Shown: one piece after another, positions 44,635 through 54,355 of the stretch
How the letters are laid out: each line of letters begins with the position of its first letter
Numbering within the stretch: position 1 is the stretch's first letter
Assembly (NCBI GenBank): GCA_013388755.1
Contig: JACAEQ010000070.1
Coordinates: forward strand, 1-64,000
Length of the DNA: 64,000 nt
DNA from: Chloroflexota bacterium
GTDB lineage: Bacteria; Chloroflexota; Chloroflexia; Chloroflexales; Roseiflexaceae
Direction of reading: 5' to 3'
The notes under the pieces: generated by a model
Seen by the model: only the letters and a program-made list of their open reading frames with translations
Databases searched by the model: none
What the model was told of the DNA's origin: nothing
Position numbers and translations under genes: made by a program

Positions 44635-45126
44635 GTGGCATCGAAACAGTGGGCATCACCGCCTGCCATGCAGATCGATCCGGCCAGGCAATACACCGCG
44701 CGTATCGTGACGAACAGGGGCGAAATTGTTGTGGCGCTCGCCGCAGCCTATGCGCCGAAGACCGTCAACAATTTCGTCTTCCTGGCCAACGAAGGGTTCT
44801 ATGACGGCGTCAAGTTCCACCGCGTCATCAGCAACTTTGTCATCCAGGGTGGCGATCCGACAGGAACCGGGCGTGGCGGCCCCGGGTACCAGTTTGACGA
44901 TGAGGTTGACCCGAAAAAGAACCCGCTGAAGCACGAAACCGGCGTGCTCTCGATGGCCAACGCCGGCCCGGGGACCAACGGCAGCCAGTTCTTCATCACC
45001 CATTCGCCCCAGCCGCACCTCGACGGGCGCCATACGGTGTTCGGCAAGGTCACCAGCGGCATGGACGTGGTCAATGCCATTCGCCAGGGCGATGAGATGA
45101 TCAAGGTCACGATCGAAACGATCTGA
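44635..45126 (+). CDS. Cyclophilin-type peptidyl-prolyl cis-trans isomerase
   Basis: The 163-residue product contains [20 protein letters not shown] and [20 protein letters not shown], the catalytic Arg, Gln, and Phe/His blocks of cyclophilins. No signal peptide is present, so it is cytoplasmic and likely assists protein folding. The GTG start at 44635 follows AAAGGAT. It is divergent from the amidase gene. Confidence 0.94.
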   Translation: MASKQWASPPAMQIDPARQYTARIVTNRGEIVVALAAAYAPKTVNNFVFLANEGFYDGVKFHRVISNFVIQGGDPTGTGRGGPGYQFDDEVDPKKNPLKHETGVLSMANAGPGTNGSQFFITHSPQPHLDGRHTVFGKVTSGMDVVNAIRQGDEMIKVTIETI

Positions 45127-45181
45127 TCGTGATCCGTCGTGCCCGCCTTTCTGGCTGCACCGAGTACATCCTGTGGTTGCC

Positions 45182-45772
45182 ATGACCCGATCCACGCCAT
45201 CACTCACAGCCCGCCTGGCGCCAGTTGGCGGGGCTGTCGCACCGCAACTTGCAGATATCGGCGCAGATGGCCTCGGCACAGGCGCGGCACGTAAATCACG
45301 GCTGCACATCGCGCCATCCCCCGGGCCACATAACGCGCTCTGGTATTTTCCGCGCGTTACGGGTGGGCACCTGCGCGTGGCCCGCAACGCCGCGCTGATA
45401 CAGCTGGCGCGCTATATGCCCTCATTGTCGCTCAAGAACGCCATCTATCGCGCGCTGGGCATGCGGGTGGGCAGGCATGCAGCAGTCGGCCTGATGGTAA
45501 TGTTCGATATCTTCTTCCCCCAGGATGTAACGCTGGGCGAGGACTGCACAATCGGCTACAATTCGACCGTGTTGTGCCATGAGTTTACGCGCCATGAATG
45601 GCGCCGCGGCCTGGTCTGGATCGGGCATGATGTGACCATCGGTGCCAATACGACGATTCTGCCGGGGGTGATCATCGGCGACGGCGCGACCGTCTCGGCG
45701 ATGAGCCTGGTGAACCGGGATGTGCCGCCCGGCGCGTTCGTCGGCGGCGTCCCGGTACGGCGGTTGCGCTGA
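45182..45772 (+). CDS. Acyltransferase with left-handed beta-helix (hexapeptide repeats)
   Basis: The 196-residue product has a hexapeptide-repeat region in the C-terminal half (FPQDVTLGEDCTIGYNSTVL, VWIGHDVTIGANTTILPGVI, IGDGATVSAMSLVNRDVPPG), with His in CHEFTRHEW at a site similar to acetyltransferases of the maltose/galactoside O-acetyltransferase group. The first ~70 residues are not similar. The start is uncertain: 45173 (GTG) or 45182 (ATG). Acceptor unknown. It is followed by a membrane protein 55 bases downstream. Confidence 0.82.
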   Translation: MTRSTPSLTARLAPVGGAVAPQLADIGADGLGTGAARKSRLHIAPSPGPHNALWYFPRVTGGHLRVARNAALIQLARYMPSLSLKNAIYRALGMRVGRHAAVGLMVMFDIFFPQDVTLGEDCTIGYNSTVLCHEFTRHEWRRGLVWIGHDVTIGANTTILPGVIIGDGATVSAMSLVNRDVPPGAFVGGVPVRRLR

Positions 45773-45827
45773 GGACGAGTCGGGTGGGAACGTTCCTGAT
45801 ATCTCCGATACACAAGGCTTGCTGTTT

Positions 45828-46448
45828 ATGCTACTGTACCTGCTCGACCGGCTCTTTGAGCTGATCCTGCGCAATCCGCTGCTTTTCTGGGCCTGCGCGC
45901 TCGCCAATCTGGTCGGCTTCGTCTGGGGAGCCGCCGTGTGGTACGGCCCGATGCTCGCGGCCTCACCAGTATGGGCATGGATCTTTATCCCTGACTGCCC
46001 GCTGGCGGCACTACTGGGCACGATTGCGCTATTCGGCTTGCGGCGCGCGTGGCGCTGGCCCACGTTCTATGCGCTGACGGCATTCGCCTGTATTCACTAT
46101 GGGATCTGGACGATTGTGTTCTGGTTGCGACAGTGGGCAGGAGCGGGCGTCATCGAACCGTTTGAGGCGGTGCTCTTCGTCACCCATATCGGTCTGCTCT
46201 GCGAGGGGGTGCTGGTGACAACCCGCATCGGCGACCCGGGTACAGCACAACGTGTCGCCATCATCAGCTGGTTCATACTGGCGCTGTTCGTTGACTATGG
46301 TCTTGGCTACCACCCGCCATTGACCAGCCACGTCACGTTCGAGTTTGTGCTCTGGCTGACGGTCGCCCTCACCGGCAGCTTGAGCCTGGCCCTGCTGGTG
46401 TTGCCACGCCGCAGCGCGCGGCCGGCAGGCATGCCGGCTACAGTATAA
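45828..46448 (+). CDS. DUF1405-family membrane protein
   Basis: The 206-residue product has about six hydrophobic helices; FIPDCPLAALLGTIALFGLR near residue 55 (a DCP loop), WPTFYALTAFACIHYGIWTI and LFVTHIGLLCEG match DUF1405 proteins. Members are membrane proteins of unknown role in Bacillota, archaea and Chloroflexota. The start at 45828 was chosen before the first helix; upstream codons overlap the acyltransferase. Probably cotranscribed with it. Confidence 0.8.
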   Translation: MLLYLLDRLFELILRNPLLFWACALANLVGFVWGAAVWYGPMLAASPVWAWIFIPDCPLAALLGTIALFGLRRAWRWPTFYALTAFACIHYGIWTIVFWLRQWAGAGVIEPFEAVLFVTHIGLLCEGVLVTTRIGDPGTAQRVAIISWFILALFVDYGLGYHPPLTSHVTFEFVLWLTVALTGSLSLALLVLPRRSARPAGMPATV

Positions 46449-46690
46449 CCGCTTCGGCTCGACCTGACAGCGTACCTGCAATTGGCGCCGCTTCTTTCGG
46501 TTGGCTTTGCGCGACGCCTTTTCATCTTGCGCTTGCCTTTCTTCTTTGCCGCGGCAGCGGACTTCCTGGTGGGCGCGCGTGGCGCATGCACCGCTGCTGA
46601 TCGTGCCCCCACTGACTCGCGCATCTGGCGGTTTTGTTCAGCAAGGCGCTGTGCCGACGCCTGCACCAGCGTGTCAGTCATAGACACCAT
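46307..46690 (-). CDS. Possible small basic protein (doubtful)
   Basis: A minus-strand frame of 127 codons begins with MVSMTDTLVQASAQRLAEQN and has a Lys/Arg/Ala-rich middle part (KSAAAAKKKGKRKMKRRRAK), similar to bacterial histone-like tails. An AAAGG motif is near the start. However its last third overlaps the end of the DUF1405 gene and has no recognisable character. It may be a real short basic protein with a later stop difference, or chance. Confidence 0.3.
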   Translation of the reverse strand: MVSMTDTLVQASAQRLAEQNRQMRESVGARSAAVHAPRAPTRKSAAAAKKKGKRKMKRRRAKPTERSGANCRYAVRSSRSGYTVAGMPAGRALRRGNTSRARLKLPVRATVSQSTNSNVTWLVNGGW

Positions 46691-46741
46691 CCTTTGCCAA
46701 GAAAAAACCCGGCAGAATGACTGCCGGGGCGAACCACATGG

Positions 46742-46828
46742 CGGGGAGGGTGGGATTCGAACCCACGTGGGTTTTCAGGCCCAACTCGTTTTCGAGACGA
46801 GCACGATCAACCGCTCCGTCACCTCCCC
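46742..46828 (-). tRNA. tRNA-Ser (anticodon CGA)
   Basis: On the minus strand the acceptor strands GGGGAGG and CCTCCCC pair; the anticodon arm CTCGT-CTCGAAA-ACGAG gives anticodon CGA. A long variable arm (TTGGGCC..., pairing within ~17 bases) marks a class II tRNA, and the T-loop is GGTTCGAATCC. The CCA end is not encoded. It decodes UCG. Confidence 0.95.
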
Positions 46829-46888
46829 AGGAAGGGGATACTATATCAAAGGCGGCTCGCCGGTCCTGGCGTAGCCGCCTCCATTGAC

Positions 46889-46965
46889 TGGCGACTCTGG
46901 GGCGATTCGAACGCCCGACCTCTTCCTCCGCAGGGAAGCGCTCTAATCCACTGAGCTACAGAGTC
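46889..46965 (-). tRNA. tRNA-Arg (anticodon GCG)
   Basis: Minus strand: acceptor GACTCTG pairs with CAGAGTC, D-arm TAGCTCAGTGGATTAGAGC, anticodon arm CTTCC-CTGCGGA-GGAAG with anticodon GCG, T-arm GGGCGTTCGAATCGCCC, then discriminator G and an encoded CCA. GCG anticodon for Arg is less common than ACG. It sits 60 bases upstream of tRNA-Ser on the same strand. Confidence 0.93.
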
Positions 46966-47178
46966 ACATCCTTTACGTTGCTACTATACCACGAGTTCGC
47001 ACACCGTGCAACTCACAGAAGGTGCACTCGTGCACCGCGACGGCGCGGAGGGAGCTGGGATGCGTTACGCCCACCATCAATGTTCGTGTACCATATGCGC
47101 GATCTCAGGCAGCGCCGAAGCATCTCCGTCGCTCCGGGGCAAACCGGCACTGCCGTACCGACGAAAGGATACACCCTT

Positions 47179-47529
47179 ATGCGTGCCAGCCGGCAACGAG
47201 AACGACAGGCGCTGGAGCAACAGAAACGCCTTGCAGAAGCCCGCGTGCGCCAGAGCGAGCGCCTGGTGCGCGAGACGATTTCGCGGATCGCCGAGACACT
47301 CGGCGAGACCGAGGAACGACAGCGCAGGCAGATCGCGCGGGTGGTAGATGTCCTGGGTGTGGAGCTCGCCCTGGCGTTGCTCGATGAAACCCTGCAGATT
47401 GAAGCATCCGGCGGAATGACCACAGCCGATGGTTCGCGGCGCCGCACGCCGGGCGGGGTCTATCTGACACTCCTCAAGCAGCGCCTGGTTGCTGAGGGGC
47501 GGAAGGACGACCTGAAAAAGATCATATAG
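47179..47529 (+). CDS. PHAX-type RNA-binding domain protein
   Basis: The 116-residue product starts with a basic coiled-coil-like helix (MRASRQRERQALEQQKRLAE), then ETISRIAETLGETEERQRRQ and ARVVDVLGVELALALLDETL, and ends SRRRTPGGVYLTLLKQRL followed by VAEGRKDDLKKII. The RRTPGGVYLTLLKQR part matches the RNA-binding domain of eukaryotic PHAX (phosphorylated adapter for RNA export), also known in some bacteria. It likely binds RNA. AAAGGAT lies upstream of the start. It is divergent from the two tRNA genes and 214 bases away. Confidence 0.8.
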   Translation: MRASRQRERQALEQQKRLAEARVRQSERLVRETISRIAETLGETEERQRRQIARVVDVLGVELALALLDETLQIEASGGMTTADGSRRRTPGGVYLTLLKQRLVAEGRKDDLKKII

Positions 47530-47952
47530 CAGCCGCGTACCGGCGCACTGACGTTCAGCGCGCCCAACCGGTCCCGGGTGCCCACCAGGCGAGCGTCGCG
47601 GAGGCTCGCTCATGTCAGGCATGGCGTCACACCCCGGGCGCGTTATCCTGTTGCATGCCTGCTATCCTCAATGGTATACTGGCGGCATCCGTGCAGACCA
47701 GAAATCAGGTCACGCTCCTGACGTACGCACCGGCATGGCGACGGTCATAGCGATGCGCCTGCCGACGGCATCGTATCTGGCGGTATTTCTGGTGATACAT
47801 CGTGACGAGTGCTCGAACCCTGTGCTCGACACCGCAGACGCCAGGCACGGGGCGTGGTTTGCTCGCAGCAGGTGAGTGGTCACGCCGGCGCTGCTGCCAG
47901 CAGGCGCCGGACGGATTGACGGGTTCAATGCGCACAACAAGGATGTTGGGCC
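47530..47952. other. 423-base intergenic region before ppk
   Basis: No supported gene. GCGAGC and GCTCGC (around 47589-47609) form a short inverted repeat reminiscent of the dispersed palindromes. A TATACT at 47674-47679 may belong to the promoter of the polyphosphate kinase gene, but no matching -35 box was established. Confidence 0.4.
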
Positions 47953-50079
47953 ATGAGCGTCATGCTTGAGCGTATTGAGAGCGAGATGTCGACCATAGCC
48001 ACTGCATCGTTGTATTTCAATCGTGAACTCAGCTGGCTGGAGTTCAATCGTCGCGTCCTCGAAGAAGCGATGGATGAACGGCACCCGCTGCTGGAACGGG
48101 TGAAGTTCCTCTCGATCTTCAGCACCAACCTCGACGAGTTCTATATGATCCGCGTCGCAGGGTTGAAGCAGCAGATCGCGGCCGGTGTACAGAGCCGTTC
48201 GCCCGACGGCATGACTCCGGCGGAACAACTGGCGGCGATCCGTCGCGCGACGATACCGCTGCTGGAGGTGCACCGCGCGTGCTGGCTCGATGATATCAAG
48301 CCGAAACTATGCCAGCAGGGCATTCATCTGCTGGATTATGACCAGTTGACGGCGGAACAGCGCGCAACATGTACCTCGTATTTCGAGCGCGAGGTGTTTC
48401 CGGTGCTGACGCCGCTGGCCTTCGATCCCACGCATCCGTTCCCGCATATTTCGAATCTGAGCCTGAACCTTGCCGTCGTGATTCATGATCCCGATCACGG
48501 CGAATTGTTTGCGCGCGTCAAAGTGCCGGCTGTGCTGCCGCGTCTTGTGCCTGTGGAAGGTGGCGCCTGCGACGGCCCGGAAGACATCCCCCCCGAACGC
48601 CGCTACTGTTACACCTGGCTCGAACAGATCATTACCGCCAACGTGGCTGCGCTGTTCCCCGGCGAAGAGATTATCGAGTGTTATACCTTTCGCATTACGC
48701 GCAACGCCGATATGGAGATCGAAGAAGAAGAGGCGGGTGACCTGTTGCGCATGATTGAAGAAGGGGTGCGCCAGCGCCGATTCGGCGCAGTGGTGCGCCT
48801 CCAGGTGCAGCACAACATGCCTGAACGCGTGCGAGGCCTGCTGCTGGCGAACCTGAAACTGACGCTCGATGATCTCTATGAGATGCGCGGGCCACTCGGC
48901 CTCGCCGACCTGATGTTTCTCACCAGAATCGACCGGCCGGATCTCAAGGATCCGCCGTTCTACCCGTCACCGCCGGCGCCGCTGCACCACGCGCGCAGCA
49001 GCGATGAAATCTTCGGTGCGATCCGCCAGCAAGATATTCTGCTGCATCACCCGTTCGATTCTTTTCAACCACTGGTGACGCTGATCCAGGCGGCGGCTGA
49101 GGACCCGAACGTGCTGGCGATCAAGCAGACGCTCTACCGCGTCGGGTCAAACTCGCCCATCGTCAAGGCGTTAATGCATGCCCGCGAACAGGATAAGCAG
49201 GTGACCGTCCTGGTCGAGCTCAAGGCGCGCTTCGACGAAGAAAACAATATTATCTGGGCCAAACAGCTCGAGCGCGCCGGCGTCCACGTGGTCTACGGCT
49301 TGCTGGGGCTGAAGACGCATGCCAAACTCGCACTGATCGTTCGCCGCGAGCAGGATGGGTTGCGCCGCTATGTTCACCTCGGCACTGGCAACTACAACGC
49401 AACGACAGCGCGGATCTATACCGACCTTGGTTTACTCACCGCGCGCACCGATATCGCGGCTGACGTCTCCGAGTTGTTCAATCGCCTGACTGGCTTCTCA
49501 CGCCAGCGCCACTATCGCAAACTCCTGGTCGCGCCGGTTGGTATGCGTGACCATCTGGCCCGGTTGATCGAACGCGAGATCGCCCATGCCGCAGCAGGGC
49601 GCCAGGGGCATATTATCTTCAAGTGCAATGCGATCGTTGACCCGAAAATGACCGACCTGCTCTACCGCGCCTCACAGGCGGGGGTGAATGTGCAATTGAT
49701 TGTGCGCGGCATCTGTTGCCTTCGCCCCGGCGTTCCCGGCTTGAGCGATACTATCGAAGTGCGCAGTATCGTCGGTCGCTTCCTCGAACATAGCCGCATT
49801 TATTACTTCGCCAATGATGGTAAGCCGCAAGTGTATGTTGGCAGCGCCGATCTGATGGAACGCAACCTGGATCGTCGTATCGAAACACTCTTTCCGATCG
49901 AGGCGGATACCTTGATTGACGATATCCGCAAACTCCTGGACGTGTATTTACGCGATACGGTGCGCGCGCGCATCCTGCTTGCCAATGGCTCATATGTACG
50001 CGCACAACCCCTTGATGGCCAGGCGCCATTCGATAGCCAGGAGTATCTCAGCCGCGGCAACATGACGCCGCCGGAATGA
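47953..50079 (+). CDS. ppk: Polyphosphate kinase 1
   Basis: The 708-residue product has the four-domain Ppk1 layout: N-terminal YFNRELSWLEFNRRVLEEA, head domain, and two phospholipase-D-like catalytic domains. Key segments are LKTHAKLALIVRRE (autophosphorylated His region) and YVHLGTGNYNATTARIYTDL. The late GICCLRPGVPGLSDTI and YYFANDGKPQVYVGSADLM complete the family. It polymerises phosphate from ATP and acts in phosphate/energy storage. Its stop overlaps the thpR start. Confidence 0.97.
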   Translation: MSVMLERIESEMSTIATASLYFNRELSWLEFNRRVLEEAMDERHPLLERVKFLSIFSTNLDEFYMIRVAGLKQQIAAGVQSRSPDGMTPAEQLAAIRRATIPLLEVHRACWLDDIKPKLCQQGIHLLDYDQLTAEQRATCTSYFEREVFPVLTPLAFDPTHPFPHISNLSLNLAVVIHDPDHGELFARVKVPAVLPRLVPVEGGACDGPEDIPPERRYCYTWLEQIITANVAALFPGEEIIECYTFRITRNADMEIEEEEAGDLLRMIEEGVRQRRFGAVVRLQVQHNMPERVRGLLLANLKLTLDDLYEMRGPLGLADLMFLTRIDRPDLKDPPFYPSPPAPLHHARSSDEIFGAIRQQDILLHHPFDSFQPLVTLIQAAAEDPNVLAIKQTLYRVGSNSPIVKALMHAREQDKQVTVLVELKARFDEENNIIWAKQLERAGVHVVYGLLGLKTHAKLALIVRREQDGLRRYVHLGTGNYNATTARIYTDLGLLTARTDIAADVSELFNRLTGFSRQRHYRKLLVAPVGMRDHLARLIEREIAHAAAGRQGHIIFKCNAIVDPKMTDLLYRASQAGVNVQLIVRGICCLRPGVPGLSDTIEVRSIVGRFLEHSRIYYFANDGKPQVYVGSADLMERNLDRRIETLFPIEADTLIDDIRKLLDVYLRDTVRARILLANGSYVRAQPLDGQAPFDSQEYLSRGNMTPPE

Positions 50080-50678
50080 TGGAGCATCGTGGGTTGAGTG
50101 TGGCGCGGCGCCGTCTCTTTATCGCAGCCGAGCTCCCGGAAGATCTCCGGCAGGAACTCGTTCTGCTGCAACAACGCCTGCGACGCAGCAATCCGCCGGT
50201 TCGCTGGGTTGACCCGGCAACGATGCACCTGACACTCTGGTTCCTGGGTGATGTTGCTGAGGAACAGCTACCGCACCTGACGCTGGCGCTCACCGATGCA
50301 TTCGCCGATCAGGTCGCCGTTACCGTGCATCTCACGCACGTAGGAGCATTTCCGAATGTGCGGCGGCCATCCGTCATCTGGGCCGGTCTCGCCGATGATC
50401 AGCATGGCCTGCGCGCATGGTATGCGTCGCTTGCCAGGCAGCTTGACCCGCTCGGCTTCCCGGCCGAATCTCGACCGTTTCAACCTCACCTGACGCTCGG
50501 GCGCGTGCGCCGCGAGGCATCCGCCGAACAACAGACCCGCCTGGGAGCCACTATCCGCACCATGACGGTCAGCGTGCGCGACACCTGGAGCTTACGGCAT
50601 ATTGCGCTGTTTCAGAGCGAACTGCACCCTGAAGGCCCGCGCCATACCCCGCTCGCGCGCGTTGACCTGGTTGAATGA
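50076..50678 (+). CDS. thpR: RNA 2',3'-cyclic phosphodiesterase (2H phosphoesterase)
   Basis: The 200-residue product begins with RRLFIAAELPEDL and has two HxTx motifs, MHLTLWFLGD and PHLTLGRVRR, the active site of 2H phosphoesterases (ThpR/LigT). It opens 2',3'-cyclic phosphates of RNA ends. The start overlaps the ppk stop, so the two are co-translated; no functional link is known. Confidence 0.92.
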   Translation: MMEHRGLSVARRRLFIAAELPEDLRQELVLLQQRLRRSNPPVRWVDPATMHLTLWFLGDVAEEQLPHLTLALTDAFADQVAVTVHLTHVGAFPNVRRPSVIWAGLADDQHGLRAWYASLARQLDPLGFPAESRPFQPHLTLGRVRREASAEQQTRLGATIRTMTVSVRDTWSLRHIALFQSELHPEGPRHTPLARVDLVE

Positions 50679-50705
50679 TCGCCGTATCAGGGGTACAATG
50701 GCAGC

Positions 50706-51923
50706 ATGGTGCGTGGACGACTCATTACAGTGGCATTGTGGCTGCTGATCATTACGGCAGCCGTATTTCTGTTTGAGCGCGCCATCATTGTTGTCGGGTT
50801 CTTCGCAACACCACTACTCCTCTTTGCCGTCGCCTGGCTGATCGCGATCGTGTTGCAACCCCTGGTATCACGGCTGACACGGCTCGATCTGCCGCCCCTT
50901 ATGCGCATCAGCCGGGGAGTCGTTGCTCCGCCGCGCCATCTCTCGCGTGTGCTTTCGGTCGCACTGATCTACGTGGCCCTGTTTGCGATCATGCTCGTGT
51001 TTCTCCTCTCGTTCGTGCCAACGATCATCCAGCAGCTTTCGACGCTCACCAGCTCGGTCCCTGACACGGTCAACTCGATCGCCGGCTGGATTGGCCGCAT
51101 TGAAGGCAGTCTGGAGCGTTTCGGGTTTCGGGGCGACCTGACGGGCATTGTGCAACCTGAGGCGATTGCCCAGCAACTCACCGGCATCGGCACCACGATG
51201 TTGCAGCAATCGCTCGGTCTTGCAGGCAGTATCGCTTCGGTGCTCTTCAATGTGTTCCTGGTGTTGATCCTGAGTTTCTATATCACGCTCGACGGCCCGC
51301 GGATCGGCCGGGGCCTGATCGCGATCCTGCCTGCCGGCTGGCATGACGAGGCTGACCGCTTTTTCGTTGTCGTCGACCGGGTATTCGGTGGGTTCATGCG
51401 TGCCCAGTTCATCAATTCGCTGCTGTATGGCCTTGCCAATGCGATTGTGATGGCATTGTTCGGCCTGGGCGATATTGCGCTCGCCAGTGTCATCGCCGGT
51501 ATTCTGGTGCTCATCCCGCTGGTTGGAGGCTTCTTCGCCCTGATTCCTCCGGCGCTGTTCGCCATTCTGTACATGCCCGACCGGTTGCTGCTGATGCTGG
51601 CGGCGCTGCTGCTGGTGCAACAGGTGCTGTTCAATGTCGTCATGCCGCGCCTGGTCGGCCAGGCGATCGGGTTGCATCCGCTGCTGGTCTTCGCTGCGCT
51701 GCTGGTCGGCGGCACCATGGCCGGTGTCTGGGGCGTGTTGTTTGGCATTCCGGTCGCCGGCGTCATTGCATCCATTGCCCAGTTCTTCTATGAGCGCGCT
51801 CGCCTGGGCACCGGCCCCGTTGCCCTGCATTCACCGGCTCAACCAGCCGTACCGGCTGACACGCCTCCGGTAACCGAACCACATCCTCCTGTTGCCGAAC
51901 ACGCCCCTGGCCGGCAGCCGTAG
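50706..51923 (+). CDS. AI-2E family transporter-like permease
   Basis: The 405-residue product has about seven to eight membrane helices, a long external loop after LSFVPTIIQQLSTLTSSVPD, and the conserved C-terminal region LVPLVGGFFALIPPALFAIL written here in part, GQAIGLHPLLVFAALLVGGT and GVWGVLFGIPVAGVI, typical of the AI-2E (PerM/TqsA) family. Members transport various solutes or ions, so the substrate is unknown. A Pro-rich tail is cytoplasmic. It follows thpR by 27 bases. Confidence 0.9.
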   Translation: MVRGRLITVALWLLIITAAVFLFERAIIVVGFFATPLLLFAVAWLIAIVLQPLVSRLTRLDLPPLMRISRGVVAPPRHLSRVLSVALIYVALFAIMLVFLLSFVPTIIQQLSTLTSSVPDTVNSIAGWIGRIEGSLERFGFRGDLTGIVQPEAIAQQLTGIGTTMLQQSLGLAGSIASVLFNVFLVLILSFYITLDGPRIGRGLIAILPAGWHDEADRFFVVVDRVFGGFMRAQFINSLLYGLANAIVMALFGLGDIALASVIAGILVLIPLVGGFFALIPPALFAILYMPDRLLLMLAALLLVQQVLFNVVMPRLVGQAIGLHPLLVFAALLVGGTMAGVWGVLFGIPVAGVIASIAQFFYERARLGTGPVALHSPAQPAVPADTPPVTEPHPPVAEHAPGRQP

Positions 51924-52029
51924 CCGCCGCGTTGCTTGACGTGCGCGCTCCGGTCTTCTACAATGTCGCCGTCTACGAGACGTCGTCGCACGTCATGCGC
52001 CGATCCTGAGCTGAGTGCCACGTAGTGCC

Positions 52030-53208
52030 ATGGATAGCCGCACCGGCAAGACGCGCCCTGCCTGCCTGAACTATGCGCTGATCGGACTGCTGAGCATGAT
52101 GAGCGGCATTATTGGCGTCGCTGTTGGCGGTGCGCTGCTCTGGCTGTTTGTCGCTCGCCCGCTCGCAGGCCGGCCCGCCCTGACGCCCACGCCAGTGGTC
52201 GCCACACTATCGCCGACTGCACCACCAGCGCCGACACCGACGCTGGAAGGATTTCCTGCCGATATCGTTCGCACGGCGCCGGCACAGATTGCGCGCACTG
52301 TCGGGCCGGCAGTCGTGACGGTGGTGTCGCAGCTTCCTTCGCAAACCAGTTTCTTTGGTTCCTTCCAACCGCCCCCTGCCCGCGGTTCGGGGGTCATTAT
52401 TGACCCGCGCGGCTACATTATGACGAATCACCACGTCATTGAGGGTGCCCAGCAACTGTATGTCATTCTTGCCGATGGCCGGCAACGCCCGGCGCGCCTG
52501 GTCGGCAGTGATTACCCCTTCAGCGACCTGGCGCTGGTAAAAATCGAGGGCGAGCATTACCCGGCAGCTACGCTCGGCGACTCCGATGCGTTACAGGCCG
52601 GCGAGTGGGTGGTGGCGATTGGCAGCGCCCTGGGCGATTTTCGAAACTCGGTCACGGTCGGCGTGATCAGCGGTCTTGGCCGCTCGCTGCAAACCAGCGG
52701 CGCCGTGCTCGATGATCTGATCCAGACCGATGCGCCGATCAACCGTGGCAATTCGGGCGGCCCGCTGCTCAACCTCGATGGCCAGGTGATCGGCATCAAT
52801 ACGGCGATTATTCGTGGCGGCGCCGATCAGGCCGAAGGGATCGGGTTCGCTATTCCCAGCAATACAGTGCGCTATGTGGCCGACCAGTTGATCGCCAGCG
52901 GCTATGTGGCTCGCCCCTACCTGCCGCTCAACGGCATCCCGATCACCCCACGCCTTGCCGCGCTGTATAACCTGCCGGTCGATTACGGCCTGTTCATCCA
53001 GGCGGTCGGTCGTGGTACGGCGCTGGACGAGGCCGGTGTGCAACCCGGTGACATTCTTCTGTCGCTTGGCGGTGAACGGATCGATGAGCAACACCCGTTG
53101 CTGCGCATACTGGCGCGCCACCGGGCCGGCGAAGACGTTGAACTCGAGATCTGGCGCGACGGCGCAACCCGGCGCGTGCGCGTGACCCTCGACGAGTGGC
53201 CGCGATGA
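52030..53208 (+). CDS. Trypsin-like serine protease, HtrA/DegP type
   Basis: The 392-residue product has an N-terminal membrane anchor (ALIGLLSMMSGIIGVAVGGA), a Pro/Thr-rich linker, a catalytic domain with TNHHVIEGAQQ (His), SDLALVKIE (Asp) and NRGNSGGPLLN (Ser), and a C-terminal PDZ domain (LFIQAVGRGTALDEAGVQPG, then DILLSLGG). It is a surface-anchored stress protease. The ATG at 52030 was preferred over GTG at 52015, which would add five residues before the membrane helix. It is the last gene of the plus-strand ppk block. Confidence 0.94.
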   Translation: MDSRTGKTRPACLNYALIGLLSMMSGIIGVAVGGALLWLFVARPLAGRPALTPTPVVATLSPTAPPAPTPTLEGFPADIVRTAPAQIARTVGPAVVTVVSQLPSQTSFFGSFQPPPARGSGVIIDPRGYIMTNHHVIEGAQQLYVILADGRQRPARLVGSDYPFSDLALVKIEGEHYPAATLGDSDALQAGEWVVAIGSALGDFRNSVTVGVISGLGRSLQTSGAVLDDLIQTDAPINRGNSGGPLLNLDGQVIGINTAIIRGGADQAEGIGFAIPSNTVRYVADQLIASGYVARPYLPLNGIPITPRLAALYNLPVDYGLFIQAVGRGTALDEAGVQPGDILLSLGGERIDEQHPLLRILARHRAGEDVELEIWRDGATRRVRVTLDEWPR

Positions 53209-53389
53209 GAGTCGATTCTGCGCCGTTCCCCGCGAACGGCCTGGCGCAGTACACGCCCGCCGCACGAGTCATGGATCGGTAACTTCCCCGTCAGCCGTGT
53301 GTCAGCCATCCGTCAGTGGATCCTACTATACTTGTGTCAGTCAGCAGGTTAAAACATTGCGAACTGAGAAGGACGAAGAGAGCGTGAAG

Positions 53390-54270
53390 ATGCAGACGGA
53401 GACGTACACCCGAGGCCTCCTGTCGCTGCTCGCGCTGGCGGCGATCATCGCCGGAGCGCTCACCTGGCCTGGCCAGGGGCGCGCCGCAGCGCGGAACCCC
53501 TCGCAGGTCCCCGACACCTATCCACCATACGTTGCCGAACACTATCCCCAGACGGGTCACGCCGCGGTGAATTCGTTCGAGTTATTCTGGCGCAATACGC
53601 CGAATGCGCTCTTCGTGCCGGGGTATCCGATCTCGCGCCCGTTTCTTGAGGAAAGCTTCACCAATCCCGGCGAGTGCTATCGCGTTCAGTACTTCGAACG
53701 CGCCGTCCTGGAGGAGCATCCCGAGAATGCTGGAACGCCATACTACATCCCTGGCCGCCTGATGGGGAACCAGCTCGCGAGAGGACGCGAGGGCGAGCCG
53801 GCGTTCCAGGACGTCCCCAACCCCGGCGATGGCACGTGGGATATGGCGGTCTGGCCGTTTTCGGCCGCCCGATCTCCGATCAGTTCCAGGAAGTCAATCA
53901 GGCCGACGGCAAGACGTACCGGGTACAGTACTTCGAGCACCAGCGCATGGAGTGGCACCCTGACGAGCCGGATCCGCGCTATCGCATCCTGCCGGGCTTG
54001 CTGGGCAATGAGTATCGCGACGCCAATCACCGCGGCAATCCGGCCTTCACACCGGCGCCGCGCGAAGATACGCGTTCTCAGCCGCGGCCTTTCGTCTACG
54101 GGTATAACGCCCATCTCTATCAGAATCGCGAACCATGGCAGGATCGCGCTCGCGTGCTGCAACTGGTGAAGCATAGCGGCTTCGCCCGGGTGCGCCAGCA
54201 AGTGCGCTGGATGAACCTGCACGATCGCTCCGGCGCAATCTACTGGGAAGAACTGGACGACATCTCGTGA
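53390..54270 (+). pseudogene. Decayed tandem paralogue of the secreted VQYFER/glycoside-hydrolase protein
   Basis: The start MQTETYTRGLLSLLALAAII is a signal peptide, followed by ARNPSQVP and GHAAVNSF, FVPGYPISRPFLEESFTNPG and YRVQYFERAVLEEHPEN, closely matching the next gene. After NPGDGTWD about 70 bases are missing relative to that gene and the frame changes; the alternate frame continues with QFQEVNQADGKTYRVQYFEH to RSGAIYWEELDD and then stops at 54270, just before the hydrolase domain. The break and early end mark it as a pseudogene. A CTTCCCGGAAG repeat lies right after it (54290-54300). Confidence 0.82.
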
Positions 54271-54355
54271 TGATAATGAACCGGGTGAAGCTTCCCGGAA
54301 GGAATGCCAACAGGTATCAGGGCGACCACGCAAGGTCCCGTAAAGGAGAGATTCC

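Noticed and set aside
52015-52029. GTG start for the HtrA protease
   Set aside because: It adds only five residues and has no better ribosome binding site than the ATG at 52030; the choice has no effect on the domains.
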